Of a DNA stretch of 64,000 nt, positions 32,703 to 45,540 are shown one piece after another. Both the position numbers and the translations under genes were made by a program. The notes beneath the pieces are model-generated. The model was not told the DNA's origin and did no database searches. It saw only the letters and a list, made by a program, of their open reading frames with translations. Source of the DNA: Siphonodentalium dalli (lineage: Eukaryota > Mollusca > Scaphopoda > Gadilida > Siphonodentaliidae); contig CP136064.1 in NCBI GenBank assembly GCA_032622095.1, positions 115,988,004 through 116,052,003 on the forward strand. The letters are read 5' to 3'. Position 1 is the stretch's first letter; each line of letters begins with the position of its first letter.

Positions 32703-35399
32703 ATGAAATTTAGTTAACAACGGGGACGCAATGTGTTCACCGTGCAGCATGTCTAACACCAGACTTTACTTGTATATAAATGCCCAAGTTCTTGTCGTGC
32801 TAATGACAACAGGACCACATTGCATGCTTCGCCGATTATAGAGGTATATCGGTGCAAACGGAGGCCTCTTGGTAGATTATGTCATGAATCTCTACTCTGA
32901 CTAATACCCGCAGAGATCACATTCCACCAGTACAAAACCTTGGGATCTTTTTGACAGGGAACCTTATAAAGTCGAAAAAATAACGCAGGGAATATATTTC
33001 TTAGTTATTATCTGTTCCTTAATAAAGTACTTCCGTGTATGTGAAGTTCCTAACTCGAAATTCCATTATTTTTTCTAACTTTTGTGAGCCTTTTATTTTT
33101 TTGACTTTATATGGTTCCCTGTCAAAACTTAAAAAAGTTCCAAGGTTTTGTATTGGCGGATTATGATCTCTACGGCCCACTATACGGGTGTTAGCCAGAG
33201 TACAGATTCCATTTTTAATTATATGTCGATGTTGTGCAAATTCAATGTTTATTTTTTCTCTCAAAATGAATGGCATTACTATATATAGGTAAATATTTTG
33301 TCTCTGCATTCTTACATAAGTTATTATGTCGGACATCTGTATATATAGTTGATGACATTAAACGCATATGGCTCATTTTTTCACTTCGTATATTATTATA
33401 ATATACGTAATCCATACGTATTCGAAGAGAACTTAAAAACATGTACGACCATGTACGGCGAGGCCGGTGTTCCAATCAATGTTCCGATATTTGATGAAAA
33501 GTATTTTGTGGTTTGTACCCACTCCCGTATTGTTTACATACAGCACGTAAGCAGTGAGCTATAAGCAAACACTGTGGCGATTTTTAGGAGAGTGATTCAC
33601 GATGACCTCTCCAACACTGAAATCTTGAGAGCAGAAAGTTTCGACCACTATATGTTGTAAGCAACTTAGTGGCATTTCTAACCAAAGTTCATTCAGTGTG
33701 GTCTCCCAGGTGTTGAGTGTTTTGCTTATCGCATACTCTTATACTGTTTGTTTACATAACATAGCATGTGTTTGCATAGCACAAAATACTAACATGACAA
33801 TAACATGCAATTTACGCGATATTTATGATTGGTATAAGAACAATATATGTCAACTATATGTCTGTAATATAATATTCTTTCTGTTTATGGCGGTTTTAAC
33901 GGATGTGACTATTTGAACAACAATACCCACCGCCAACGTATGTTTAACATCCGAGACCAGATAAGAAAACCGTTCCACTTATATGCATGTAGTTCAAATT
34001 TAAACGAGACGAGTTATGAAATATTTTTCCAAACAATTGGCAAATGTTAATTTAACAATTCATTCTTCTGACATGGTGTAAATCTGACATCAAACATAAA
34101 TAAATGGTCGCAGACCCACGTCCCAAAAAAAAAACAAGTTGGCATTCTGGGACGTTGGCTTTTTTTTAAGAACAAAGAAGTCAAAGGCAAAACAATGACT
34201 TCAATTTGACGATGACCTGCTTGTTTTAAAATGTGAACCATACACCAAAATTTAATATCATTAGATTTTTTTGAATATTGCTCAAGTTATCATTTAGACA
34301 ATGCAAATTATGGTTTCTAAGTCGAACAAAAGCATATAAGTCCGTCGTAATCATTGGACCATGACAAATTTCGAAATTTACCTGTGTTTTTGGATCTGTA
34401 ATCCATTTACCAAATATCAAGAAATTCTGTTAAACATTGTTCAAGTTATCATCCGGACAACCCAAAAATATATTATTTTTCCGCCGAAAAATGGACAGAA
34501 CTCCGTCAAAACTCATCGGGCCGTGAAATTGAACTGATTTATCAAATTTGAACCACATACCAAATATCAAGATATGCTATTGAATATTGATCAAGTTACC
34601 ATCCGGACAACCAGAAAAAGGTGATATAAGTCGGAAAAAGGACATAACTCCGTCAAAAGTCATCAGACCATGATCAATTTCGAACTTGGTCTGCGTCTTT
34701 TCAAATGAGAACCAAGTACCAAATATCAAGAACTTCAGTTGAATATTGCTCAATTTATCATCCGGACAACCCAAAAACAGTGATTTCAATGTCCAAATAA
34801 GGGGCAAACTCCGTCAAAAAATCATCGAACCATGACCAAAAATCTAACTTGATCTGCGTCTTCTCAAATGTGAACAAACTGCTAAATATCAACACATTCT
34901 GTTGAATAATTGATCAAGTTACCATTCGGACAATCTGAAAACAGCGATTCATAAGTCGACAAATGGGCATAACTCCGTTAAAAATCATCGGACGTGACCA
35001 AATTCGAACTTGGCCTGCTTCTGAACTGTGAACCACGTATATCAATTTGATGGAGTTATACCCCCTTTTTTTTACATAGAAATCTCAGCTTTTACGTTGT
35101 CCAGATGATAATTTCAGCAATATTCAACAGAATTTCTTGATATTTGGTATGTGGTTCACATTTGAGGAGACGCATGCCAAGTTTGGTCCGATGCTTTTTG
35201 ACGGACCCCGAAAAATATGGAGGACTATTGTAATCAGCTACGTCCGTACGTCCGTCCCAGTCCTTGTCCGTATGGTAACTTGAGCAATATTCAACATAAT
35301 TCTTTATACTTGGTAGGTGCATGGTTCACATTTGAGAAGACGCAGGCCATGATCGAATTTGGTCACGGTCCGATGATTTTTTATGGATATATATATATA
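32703..35399. other. B-C spacer, left part (duplicate of 12378-15065)
   Basis: Nearly base-for-base like the A-B spacer, including the foldback at 32878-33210 and the satellite from about 34200. An AATAAA at 33021-33026 is a possible poly(A) signal for copy B. Just after the B stop codon are private changes ('taaatgaaattt', 'aacaacgggg') not seen after A or C. No gene. Confidence 0.7.
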
Positions 35400-36237
35400 C
35401 TAGAAGGTGACCCGACTTCGTCCGGGCTATTCAAAAACCAAATTTCAAGTCGATTGCTCCACCCGTTTCCTAGATCTGGTCTGCGCATGCGCGAAGCTGG
35501 TGTCGCACGTGCTCGGCGACCCGATAAAATTCGTATCCGGGGCAAGATACATTCACATACCAAATTTAAAGTCAATATCTCAACCCGTTTCCGAGATCTC
35601 GTCTGCGCATGCGCGAAGCTGGCGTCGCACGTGCTCGGCGACCCGATAAAATTCGTATCCGGGGCAAGATACATTCACATACCAAATTTCAAGTCGATAG
35701 CTACACCCGTTTTCGAGATATATAGCCCAATGTCATTTGCGGATACCTCGGCCGGTGATGAGTTAACGCGACACAGTCAAATGCATCGGCAGGGTGAGAG
35801 TTAACGTAATCTAACTTTATGACCTCTGACGACGTCATAGAATTTACGCATTGATTTTATCCTGATAAAAGATCGCACCACTTGTACCTAATAATTGAGG
35901 CAGATAACTAAAACGGATACATACATATTATATATCGTTGGAAAGATGAAGCCACACAGATTCTAACCGTGCAAATTATATGACTGGCAATTTATTATTC
36001 GCGCTATATCGTATCGATTTGTGAGCACCGAACTGAAATATATTAGCGCAAAACGGCGTAAAAACAGATTTGACCTCCGCACGTGAAAAGTTGACCTCGC
36101 ACGGACAAATAAATATGCCTATGTTCGTCTCCGGCCGTAAATACCCTAAAATACCAAATTTCATCGAAATTGGCTTAGTCGTTTTCGAGTCCATCGATTT
36201 CAAACACACACACAGATCTTTCAAAATATATAATAGA
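35400..36237 (-). mobile_element. Helitron-like element, first unit of a head-to-tail pair
   Basis: On the - strand it starts TCTATTATATATTTTGAAAG (36237 downward) and ends with a hairpin (CCCG...CGGG), a short spacer TCACCTT and CTAG (35403-35400), followed by T. 838 bp, no Rep/helicase. It contains two ~125-bp direct repeats ('gcgcatgcgcgaagctgg', 'cgtatccggggcaagata') and a retroelement-like stretch ending in CA repeats. Reading frames of up to 195 codons across it are by-products of the repeats. Confidence 0.75.
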
Positions 36238-37105
36238 CTAGAAGGTGACCCGACTTCGTCCGGGCTATTCAAAAACCAAATTTCAAGTCGATTGCTCCAC
36301 CCGTTTCCTAGATCTGGTCTGCGCATGCGCGAAGCTGGTGTCGCACGTGCTCGGCGACCCGATAACATTCGTATCCGGGGCAAGATACATTCACATACCA
36401 AATTTAAAGTCAATATCTCAACCCGTTTCCGAGATCTCGTCTGCGCATGCGCGAAGCTGGCGTCGCACGTGCTCGGCGACCCGATAAAATTCGTATCCGG
36501 GGCAAGATACATTCACATACCAAATTTCAAGTCGATAGCTACACCCGTTTCAGAGATATATAGCCCAATGTCATTTGCGGATACCTCGGCCGGTGATGAG
36601 TTAACGCGACAGAGTCAAATGCATCGGCAGGGTGAGAGTTAACGTAATCTAACTTTAAGACCTCTGACGACGTCATAGAAATTACGCATTGATTTTATCC
36701 TGATAAAAGCATCGTACCACTTGTACCTAATAATTGAGGCAGATAACTAAAACGGATACATACATATTATATATCGTTGGAAAGATGAAGCCACACAGAT
36801 TCTAACCGTGCAAATTATATGACTGGCAATTTATTATTCGCGCTATATCGAATCGATTTGTGAGCACCGAACTGAAATATATTAGCGCAAAAACGGCGTA
36901 AAAATAGATTTGACCTCCGCACGTGAAAAGTTGACCTCGCACGGACAAATAAATATGCCTATGTTCGTCTCCGGCCGAAAATACCCTAAAATACCAAATT
37001 TCATCGAAATTGGCTTAGTCGTTTTCGAGTCCATCGATTTCAAACACACACACACACACACAAACAAACACATACACACACAGATCTTTCAAAATATATA
37101 ATAGA
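36238..37105 (-). mobile_element. Helitron-like element, second unit of the pair
   Basis: 868 bp, nearly identical to the first unit except for a longer CA tract near 37045-37080. Its CTAG end (36241-36238 on the - strand) abuts the TC start of the first unit with no base between. The outer flanks are A (complement of 37106) and T (complement of 35399). In the A-B spacer the site is an uninterrupted AT run followed by 'gcccctttttcgac' (about 15055-15070), so the pair is an insertion. Confidence 0.75.
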
Positions 37106-38404
37106 TATGCCCCTTTTTCGACTTTCGGGTTGTCCGGATGGTAACTTAAGCAATATTCAACGTAATTTCTTGATATCACAAAAAGCCACCTCGATCCGGG
37201 GGACATGGTTTAGATTTGCTTGTGTCGGATGTGTCATATATAACGATATGTATACAGCCCACTGCAATACACAAATATTCTACTTTAAATGAGGAGTAGA
37301 GGTTATATATTCAGCCATTAGAGTGGTTTTTAGTTTTGTGTAGTTATTCCGCAATATTTTGATATAAAAATAGAATTGTCTCGCCTCGGCGACAGCAACT
37401 TCCGATCAGTTGTTTGTACGGTTTATACACTGTGAATACGACATAACTCATAACTATAAATATGGACTTCTTAGTCTGAAATAAAGTATTATATATAACT
37501 CGGCCAATATGGAAACAACCAATTAATACATAATATATGAACATGTTATAGCAATTTAACCACTAACTTAGCAAGTTATAGCATTTTCAAATTGACCGCT
37601 GCATGTGGTCTTATATAATCTTATTATTTCAAACATCCGCTTCTATAGGAAACGGGTCAAACGACATTGAATTATATTATTATACTATAACTAAACTACA
37701 GGCCATTCCGGAAGATATATAATGCACAGTATGAACAACACGACGTACACATTTGCGCACTCAAAAAGAGGTCGCAGTTGATACACACGATACAGATAAA
37801 CGCTTAATTGAACGTCAAGTATGCAACTAGTATACTGTAAGATAGGATCGGCTAAATACCATGCACACACATAAATTATATATATACACATACTTTTCCT
37901 TCCTTATCGACCCAATCGCAACTTCTCGGATTACAAGCTGCAAAACATTGTTCAGTCACCTCGCTATACGCTATGTCTGAACGCTGCCGGCATTTTCTTA
38001 ATTAAATCTAACTTTGTTTTATTGAAGTCTTTTGTCAGTTACAATTCATTCTCGCTTGATCTAGACAATTTTCAAATTTATATGGACAGTTCAGTTTCTC
38101 AGAATAATGCAGAATGAATTGCAACCTACAAAATCTCAAATAATTAAATGTGACATTTCTTCACATTACGTGTAGGTGTAGGCAGTGGTAAGTCCTGCGC
38201 AGGGGACTGAAATCTGCATGGAGCTTGCTCGGATTATCGTACTTGGCAGAAATATTGGCGTACGGAAAACACCGAGGTTGGCCGATTGACATTCGACCTT
38301 CACATTAAACATTTGGAAATTCCCACGACCTCGACCGCGTCTGATTCTTCTGTATTAGACTCACAAATTCATTAACGGTTGAGTTGTTCCTCCCACTTCG
38401 GGTT
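37106..38404. other. B-C spacer, right part, with promoter region of copy C
   Basis: Duplicate of 15066-16374. No gene. Compared with B it lacks 12 bases around 38363 and has 7 extra bases (about 38407-38413) just before the start codon. Confidence 0.65.
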
Positions 38405-41400
38405 ATGACTCATGAGCCTGGTTTATCGGACAAAATGTCGCGGCCCAAGGTCTATGTCACTCGAAGGATTCCGAAAGAAGGGTTGGATTTACTGAAGGAA
38501 CAGTGTGATGTTAAACTATGGGACGACGACGAGACGATACCGCGAGTGGAGCTGCTGCAAAATGTGAAAGGAGCCGACGCCGTCGTGTGCATGATATCGG
38601 AGAAAATTGATAAACAATTCCTGGACAGCGCCGGTAAGTCAATATGAAGGTCATTCAGTGTGGAATACACGTGAAGTGTGTCTTGTCACACACAGAATAA
38701 AGTGTGACAATTAGCAGCGAATGAGGCACGTGAGCTCATGAACTTATGATAATACATCACGCACAACACATGTATCAATTGGCACTATATACACATGTAT
38801 ATGCACGCATTACCGCCCGTATGTCACATACATACACAGAACGACACGATGTGTAAATGGGTTTGTCGATACGGCACTCGTGCTGTCGCGGAAGGATAGA
38901 ACAAGAGGCGCTCGCACCTCGAGTTCTATCCTTCCGCGACAGCACGAGTGCCGTATCGACAAACCCATTTACACATCGTGTCGTTCTGTGTTTATTACAC
39001 GCTTCGCGTCCTATAGTCCGTGCATTAAAAATACAGGATTAGAAGGTTTATTTAGGCTCATACAGGGCGTGTTTGTCATCTATGATTATTCTTTTATTTA
39101 AATAGTTCCAGTTTCATGGTTGAGGCGAACGTCGTGTACGTCATTTTACGTCAACGAGATGCGTATGGAACGTACGTTCCATACGGATTTGTAAATATGG
39201 AACAGCAATAACACTGTACTTCTTGGAACAAGCGTGTAATAAATAACTCTTTGAACCAGTGTCTTCATGTTATATGATCTGATGCTATGTGGTATATTAC
39301 AGAGGGTGGCTATAAGAATTAATCCATGCATAACACGCTAATCACTTTTCCGCCGAAGTTCGAGAAATCGAATATAGTGGGTGCCCATATATGCAAGCAA
39401 TTTATGCTCATAACTGACTGAATGTTGGGGTGGGGTGTAGCATAGGAGCTTAGAACTCGATAAGAGACTCCGATAAATGCATTTGCGTCCACCCTCTCAC
39501 TCAAAAACTAAATTGTATTAAAATTGTATGGTTATATCCAAAGTTGCAGGTGTTAATGTTAATTGGGTCAAATTCCAGAAGTTGGGTTCAATTAGATTGT
39601 TGGGATATATTAATTTAGTTAATGATCATGCACTGGGTTTACAGTTGCGCCCCTTGATGAGTATCAAGCTCAAATAGATACATGGTGAATGCATCTGTTA
39701 TGTCGGAATGGTACAGTTGTAGTATTGCATGTGCCTTTCATACAAGTATTCTTTTCTAGGTTGTTAATTTATTTCCGAAAAGGAAGTCATTATATGATAC
39801 ACCTCGTTTCATACATTACATATTACATACTAGGTTCGAAGTCTGGTTTAATTAGGCAATATTTCTCATCTATTCAGACGTTAGGATCCGAAATTAATCC
39901 ATTGATTGGATTTATTTTTGGGAAACTTAATTAATGACCAGAATCTCAGATTATATGGTCAAAAGTCATCCAAATTGAGATGAATATAATTATATACTGA
40001 CATAGGTTTTTTCTAGCCCCATGTTTAGTTCAAACCCAATGTTTGGTTAATTTAACCCAATGATTGGTTACTTTTTCTAACCAAACTAGTTTAGTTAATA
40101 GCTCTAATCCAACGTTTAGCCGGATTCGGTTGACGAAACGTTGGGTTAAGTTGGGTTATATATTAACCCTTTCATGACTGAAGCTTCTTGAAATTTTGCG
40201 AAAACCCTATGCCAATGTATTCTCTTATATATGCGAGTCGCCCATAGTTCGCCTCGCATATATAAGAGAATGCATTAAATTGGCCTAACAATATTTACAC
40301 TGACCTTGTAAGCCAATGCATGGTCTTATATATGCGAGGCTCCCTATATATGGAAGATTGGCATGTATAAGATAATGCACTGGCACAATGTCTTTAATGA
40401 TGCACCAGCGCAGCTCCCGTCACGAAAGGGTTAACCCAATCTTATTTTGAGTGATCTCTCCCGAATCCCCTATCGGTGCTGGGAGACGATGGCATACCGA
40501 AGAGGGTGGTCCGAAATGAATATGCATGGGGAGTCTCTGATCGGAAATGAATATGCATGGCGAGTCTCTGATCAGAAATGAATATGCATGGAGAGTCTCT
40601 GATCAGAAATGAATATGCATGGAGAGTCTCTGATCAGAAATGAATATGCATGGCGAGTCTCTGATAAAGGACAAATCTCCTGCTGCTTAAAGGTACTCAA
40701 CCCGATAAAACTCCTCTCAATTACTATTTCAATGGCTTCGGGGGTCAAAAATATTTGATTCGAGTCGAGGAAGTCACCCATCAAAGCTCAGATTTGTTAG
40801 ATATCGATTTTAGAAATCTATTATTTTTCATTATCGGGAATACTATCTGGCCCAGAACTCAGTCAAAATTGCGTAAAAATTACCACTTGATTTTAGAGTT
40901 ATTCATCCTTGTCTGTTTGAATAGATATGGAGTACACATCCAGAGCAGATTACGGCAGTTATTGGTACTCATCTCGAGAACATAACAAATTTGAAAAATC
41001 AATATATAATAACTCTGAGCTTTGTTTGATGGGTTCCTCGACTCGAATCAAATATTTTTTACCCCCAAAGCCAAAGAAATAGTAATATAGGACCCTCTGA
41101 TCGGATTGTTGTTGTTGGAATCTGTTGAGATGGGGACCCTCTTTACGGGTTGAGTACCTTTAAGAAACACCAAACACCAGATAACTTGTAATTTTTATAA
41201 CGGATTATTCTGCATGATATAATTTTCCAACACAAATTTAGTGGAAAGTTGGTCATTTAATTTTTAGATAACAATTAGAAAACATGTTACATGCATCATA
41301 TATCATAATCGAGGTACAAGTCGGGGAATTATTTTTATTTCAGGGGGTAAAAAGGGATATGGTGGGTGTATAGTTGTAAAATCCGGATTGGATTGAACAC

Positions 41401-44400
41401 CCTATGTATATAGCACCACCCTAGAAGTTTTTCATCCGTGTTTGGAACTTACCTTTATTATAGTAAATGCAAGTCTGCTAGCAGCATAATTTAAACACGG
41501 TTATGTGAATATAACTACATTATGCGACTCTAATGGAGTTGTACTTAAATATGAAATAATATATATATACATGAATTTTGCGTTTAGCAATTCCATAATA
41601 TGGAGTAGTCTATATAAACTGAGATTTGTTAAAGCCCTGTTTAATTTACGAGTCAATGTTTATTTTGGTTATAATTCATCACACTGGAACGAATTGGGTC
41701 TCAGACGTAGCCCATATAGAGTAATAGCAAATAGCTGAAAATATAGAAACATTTCCCCAGTTTCGCTCCCAGAATGCAACATAATTCAAACTAAGATATA
41801 GAGTTATTCCACTTCTAATGAAAATAATATACTTTGCATTACAGACCACATGAAACTTAAGCACAAAAATACGTGGATACCTCAACAAAAACAACACGTT
41901 CACAGTTTATTACACCGGATAAGTTGATGACTTGAATACAATGTTTTGGAGCTTCCTCTTTCAAATGGTATATAATATGACATTTATTTTATATAATGTG
42001 ATTTGAGGGTTCGAAAATTAAGTGGGCCTTTGATATGGGAATTAGATGCATTGTTCCTAACTGGACGGTCGAACTTTCGAAGGACTAACTGGAGGGTTGG
42101 ATACTCTGAAATTCTGAATGACACGTAAATTAGACAATTCAGACCAATTGATTCGTTCATTTTTGTTTTATCTTTTTAATTTCAGGCTGCTCTTTGAAGT
42201 TGGTGGTGACGTATTCCGTGGGGAAGGATCACATCGACGAGCGAGAATGTGAGCGGAGAGGAATCTGGGTGGCACACACACCGGACGTGTGTTCGGATAG
42301 CGCCGCCGAGCTGACCGTCGCATTGCTACTACTCACTACTCGACGTTGTGTGGAAGGTACCAGAGACCTTTCGCAAAAATCACTGTTACGATTACGGATA
42401 GGATATATTGTCCTAGTAAGGTTGACAACTCGACACCATCACAATTTACCTGCGATGGCTAATTGGTGAGACGGCATATACCCCACTATATTCAGTTACA
42501 CATATATTTGATGGAAAAAGTAATGTTCAGATCACATGTTCTTATCCGTGTATAACACACTACACGGATAATGTCAGAGCGTCCCCCAAGCAGGACCGGT
42601 GGCACATTCTTGACACATCTACAGATAATTAAACTGCGTGGGGCATATTTCGTCTCACATAAGAACTCCCGTGAGTAAAGATTGAATTCTGGCTGTATAC
42701 TGGCAGGATATTTCCATATCCGTAATCGTATTCGTGCTTTTGCGAACGGTCTCTATACTAGCGATGTTTAGATCACGAACTTATAACTTCAAACTTCAGG
42801 CGTTAGCTGATGCATTTGATCGTCAGACGTTCTCGCATATATCGACAAGAAAACCATAGTCAGAAATGGTAACGCCTTCAATATCATATTATTACGCATA
42901 TATAAAATATACTGGTTTCAAGATAGTCCAAGTCTTCTCATACTAAAACCAGCTAAGATATTGGTATGGCGAGATGCTGTATTTTAGTCCGAGATCGCGC
43001 CCATAGCCTTCTTATGACACGAGTTAAGCGTTAATGACCCGCTCAAATAAAACCACAATTATATGAAATAAAATATCACAATTGCGACAATAAACGGATA
43101 TTTTCCGCAGAAGACATGCTATTTGATCTGAAACCCACATCAGTTGTGAATTGAAAGCTGTAATTTAATGTGAAAAGAGACATTTACTGCAGTGTTTACA
43201 CATTTTTAAAAGTATGCGAACTCAGTTGACCTAGCTAACTGTGTTCGGCATTTTCCGTTGAAAATATTCCGTAGATTTCGACTAACCACGAAAATTACGA
43301 TGAATTCTCCATTGTAATCGTAATTATGTGTGTCAATAAATAAAAAATAAATAAATTAAGTAAACATTGAAGATATAAATGTAATACATTAAATAAATTA
43401 GGGAATTACAACCCTCTCAAAGTTGAAAACAGTGTAAACACAACGAGCATTAGAATAAATATGGCGCTACATTTCACCCACATTTGGTGGACTTCGCGAA
43501 ATTAAGATATATACTAAGCGAACAGAGCAATATACTGCTCTTGTTAAGCACACAAAAAATCAAAACAAAATTGTATAAATTTTGAACCTTAAGTTTGAAA
43601 AGTCCCACTAAAACCGAAGAACTATATTTCGAAACGGTATGATTCGGTTCTCCGATTATTTTATCACCACAAAAGTCAAAACGCACATGGACGAAAATCA
43701 CACGCATGGCAAGTCAGACAAGAGTTCTAATTTGCTGCAATTTTGACGAGTTGCTTGCGAAAATCGTCAACAAAATTACCGTTCTGATCCTCCATTATGT
43801 CATTAAGTTTTTAGTGCGGGAATTGTTCTCAAAACACATAGGAAATTTGGCTTTGGGGCGATCGGTTTTCGCCATTTTGTTTGGAAAACCCCGCGCTATA
43901 TATAGAAACGGAAACTAGTATACCCAGAACAAGCTCCGGACTATGCCGAAGTTCTTCGGACCACTTCGGCTTTCAGTTAAAACGTAAACAAACAGAAAAA
44001 AGCGACGTTTGTTGCAATCAACCGGAATATTCTATGTGTAATTTAACATTAAAGTTAGATTATTATACACCATTATGACCATAAGTTGTCTCTCTTTCCG
44101 ATATATATTGCATCATGTATTGATTTGTTAGGTAAATCGAGTAAAATACACTACAGATTCCCGCCACAGATCATTGGCGTAACTCGTGTCATAAGAAGGC
44201 TATGGGCGCGATCTCGGACTAAAATCCAGCATCTCGCCATACCAATATCTTAGCTGGTTTTAGTACGAGAAGACTTGGACTAGTTTCAAGAATGCGCTGC
44301 CTCAGAATTCCGTTAAAACAATTAATCCTTCAAATTATTTCAACTACGGCTTAGCACTGAAGGTTTCCCATTCACCACACCAGAAGCTTCTAAATGCGGA

Positions 44401-45540
44401 CCAAAAATATACAAATCGGATTAAATACACCCCCGATATTTCGCAATACGACCTTTAGTCTACATTCCAACTGAGACATACTTCATCAGCAATATTTGCT
44501 GTTATACTATATGCATTGTGTTCGCGCAATAAAATATTCAAGAGTGGCCCAGCCATTGCAATTGTTCACGAATTGTCTGCGATGCAATTAATTCCCACTG
44601 AATATATAATTAATTACACTGCAGTTGGTGGAATTTCACTGCAGTCGGATTATATTGCATTGCAGTGAAATGCATGGTTCTTTTTTCACTGCAGTGGATT
44701 ATTGAATTTTACTGCAATTGAGTTAATCGTAACATTCATTTGCAACATTCAATTTATTCTGTTATTTACTGCAGTGAAAATTATTGCACTGCCATCAAAT
44801 TAATTAATTAAACCCCCACCCCTCCAGTTGTTCTGTTTACCAAACGCATACAAGTGGCAGGCTGGAATATCAGAACTTCGATACTTCGATCAATTAAAAT
44901 AAGATAGTTCGCCATAATTGAGTTAGTGATGTTATATATTCTTCATTAATTCTTATACTTTGCAGGGAATGCGGCGGTCCACAGCGGGGAGTGGGGCAAA
45001 TGGAAACCAATGTGGATATGTGGAATTGAATTGGTCAACAAAACTGTCGGCATCCTCGGCTTCGGGCGGGTAGGATTCGGGGTTGCTCGGCGACTGCTCC
45101 CATTTGGTGTTAATAACATCATATATCACGATGTGTATAGACAAGCTCACGCGAAGGTGGCTAAAGCTGAGTTTGTTTCACTATATGAGCTATTCGAAGA
45201 GTCGGACATTTTGATAATATGTTGCGCATACACGCATCAAACCCATGAGATCGTAGACCGGGTTGCTTTTAAGAAAATGAAAGATACTGCGATTGTTATC
45301 AACACTTCTCGTGCGGGTGTAATTCACCAGGAAGATCTAGTCGAGGCGTTGCAGAAAGGCGAAATCGCCGGTGCTGGACTTGACGTCACTGAACCAGAAC
45401 CACTCCCATTGGACCATCCTCTCATGAATATGAACAATGTTGTGATTCTTCCACATTTGGGAACAAATACGAGAGAGTCGAGGGTTAACATGGCAATCGA
45501 TGCTGCGAGAAATATCAACAGCTTCTTCGAGACAGATTAA
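38405..45540 (+). CDS. GRHPR: Glyoxylate/hydroxypyruvate reductase-like, copy C (complete; possible N-terminal extension)
   Basis: Exons (38405 or) 38435-38633, 42186-42356 and 44966-45540, phase-1 introns of 3.55 and 2.61 kb. From ATG 38435 it is 314 residues and equals B except His217 for Gln. A 7-base insertion in C puts ATG 38405 in frame, adding MTHEPGLSDK; a second upstream ATG at 38412 is out of frame. The family fold starts at KVYVTRR, so 38435 is the conserved start. Predicted catalytic Arg239, Glu268 and His287 are present, as are the unusual neighbours Ala240 and Thr290-Asn291. Its downstream DNA differs from that of A and B after about 45660, so C holds the original right edge of the array. 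Confidence 0.92.
38834..38991. repeat. Perfect 69-bp-arm hairpin in C intron 1
   Basis: Arms 38834-38902 and 38923-38991, identical to those of B; only the spacer differs (aagagg against gagagg). Confidence 0.95.
40167..40430. mobile_element. piggyBac-like MITE in C intron 1
   Basis: Flanked by TTAA at 40163-40166 and 40431-40434. Same element as 18109-18382 with one 10-base deletion near 40318. Confidence 0.75.
40512..40668. repeat. 31-bp tandem repeat in C intron 1, five copies
   Basis: Same five-unit block as 18465-18625 in B. Confidence 0.85.
40691..41159. mobile_element. TTAA-type MITE, AGGTACTC family, in C intron 1
   Basis: 469 bp between TTAA at 40687-40690 and 41160-41163. It appears to be the duplicate of the B copy at 18643-19111. 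Confidence 0.9.
41857..41860. other. Empty TTAA target of the 9.2-kb element
   Basis: Here 'atgaaacttaagcacaaaaa' runs uninterrupted, whereas in B the same words are separated by 9.2 kb. A second empty site is at 4342-4345 in copy A. Confidence 0.9.
42924..44282. mobile_element. Long-TIR element with 9-bp duplication, C intron 2
   Basis: Duplicate of 30079-31444. Here the duplication is exact on both sides (GTTTCAAGA at 42915-42923 and 44283-44291), and the ends TAGTCC/GGACTA are perfectly symmetrical; B has two extra bases at the right end. Confidence 0.8.

Noticed and set aside
35217-36642. Reading frames of 178-195 codons over the Helitron pair
   Set aside because: They exist in both copies and on both strands because of the internal ~125-bp repeats, contain no recognised domain, and cross the element boundaries.
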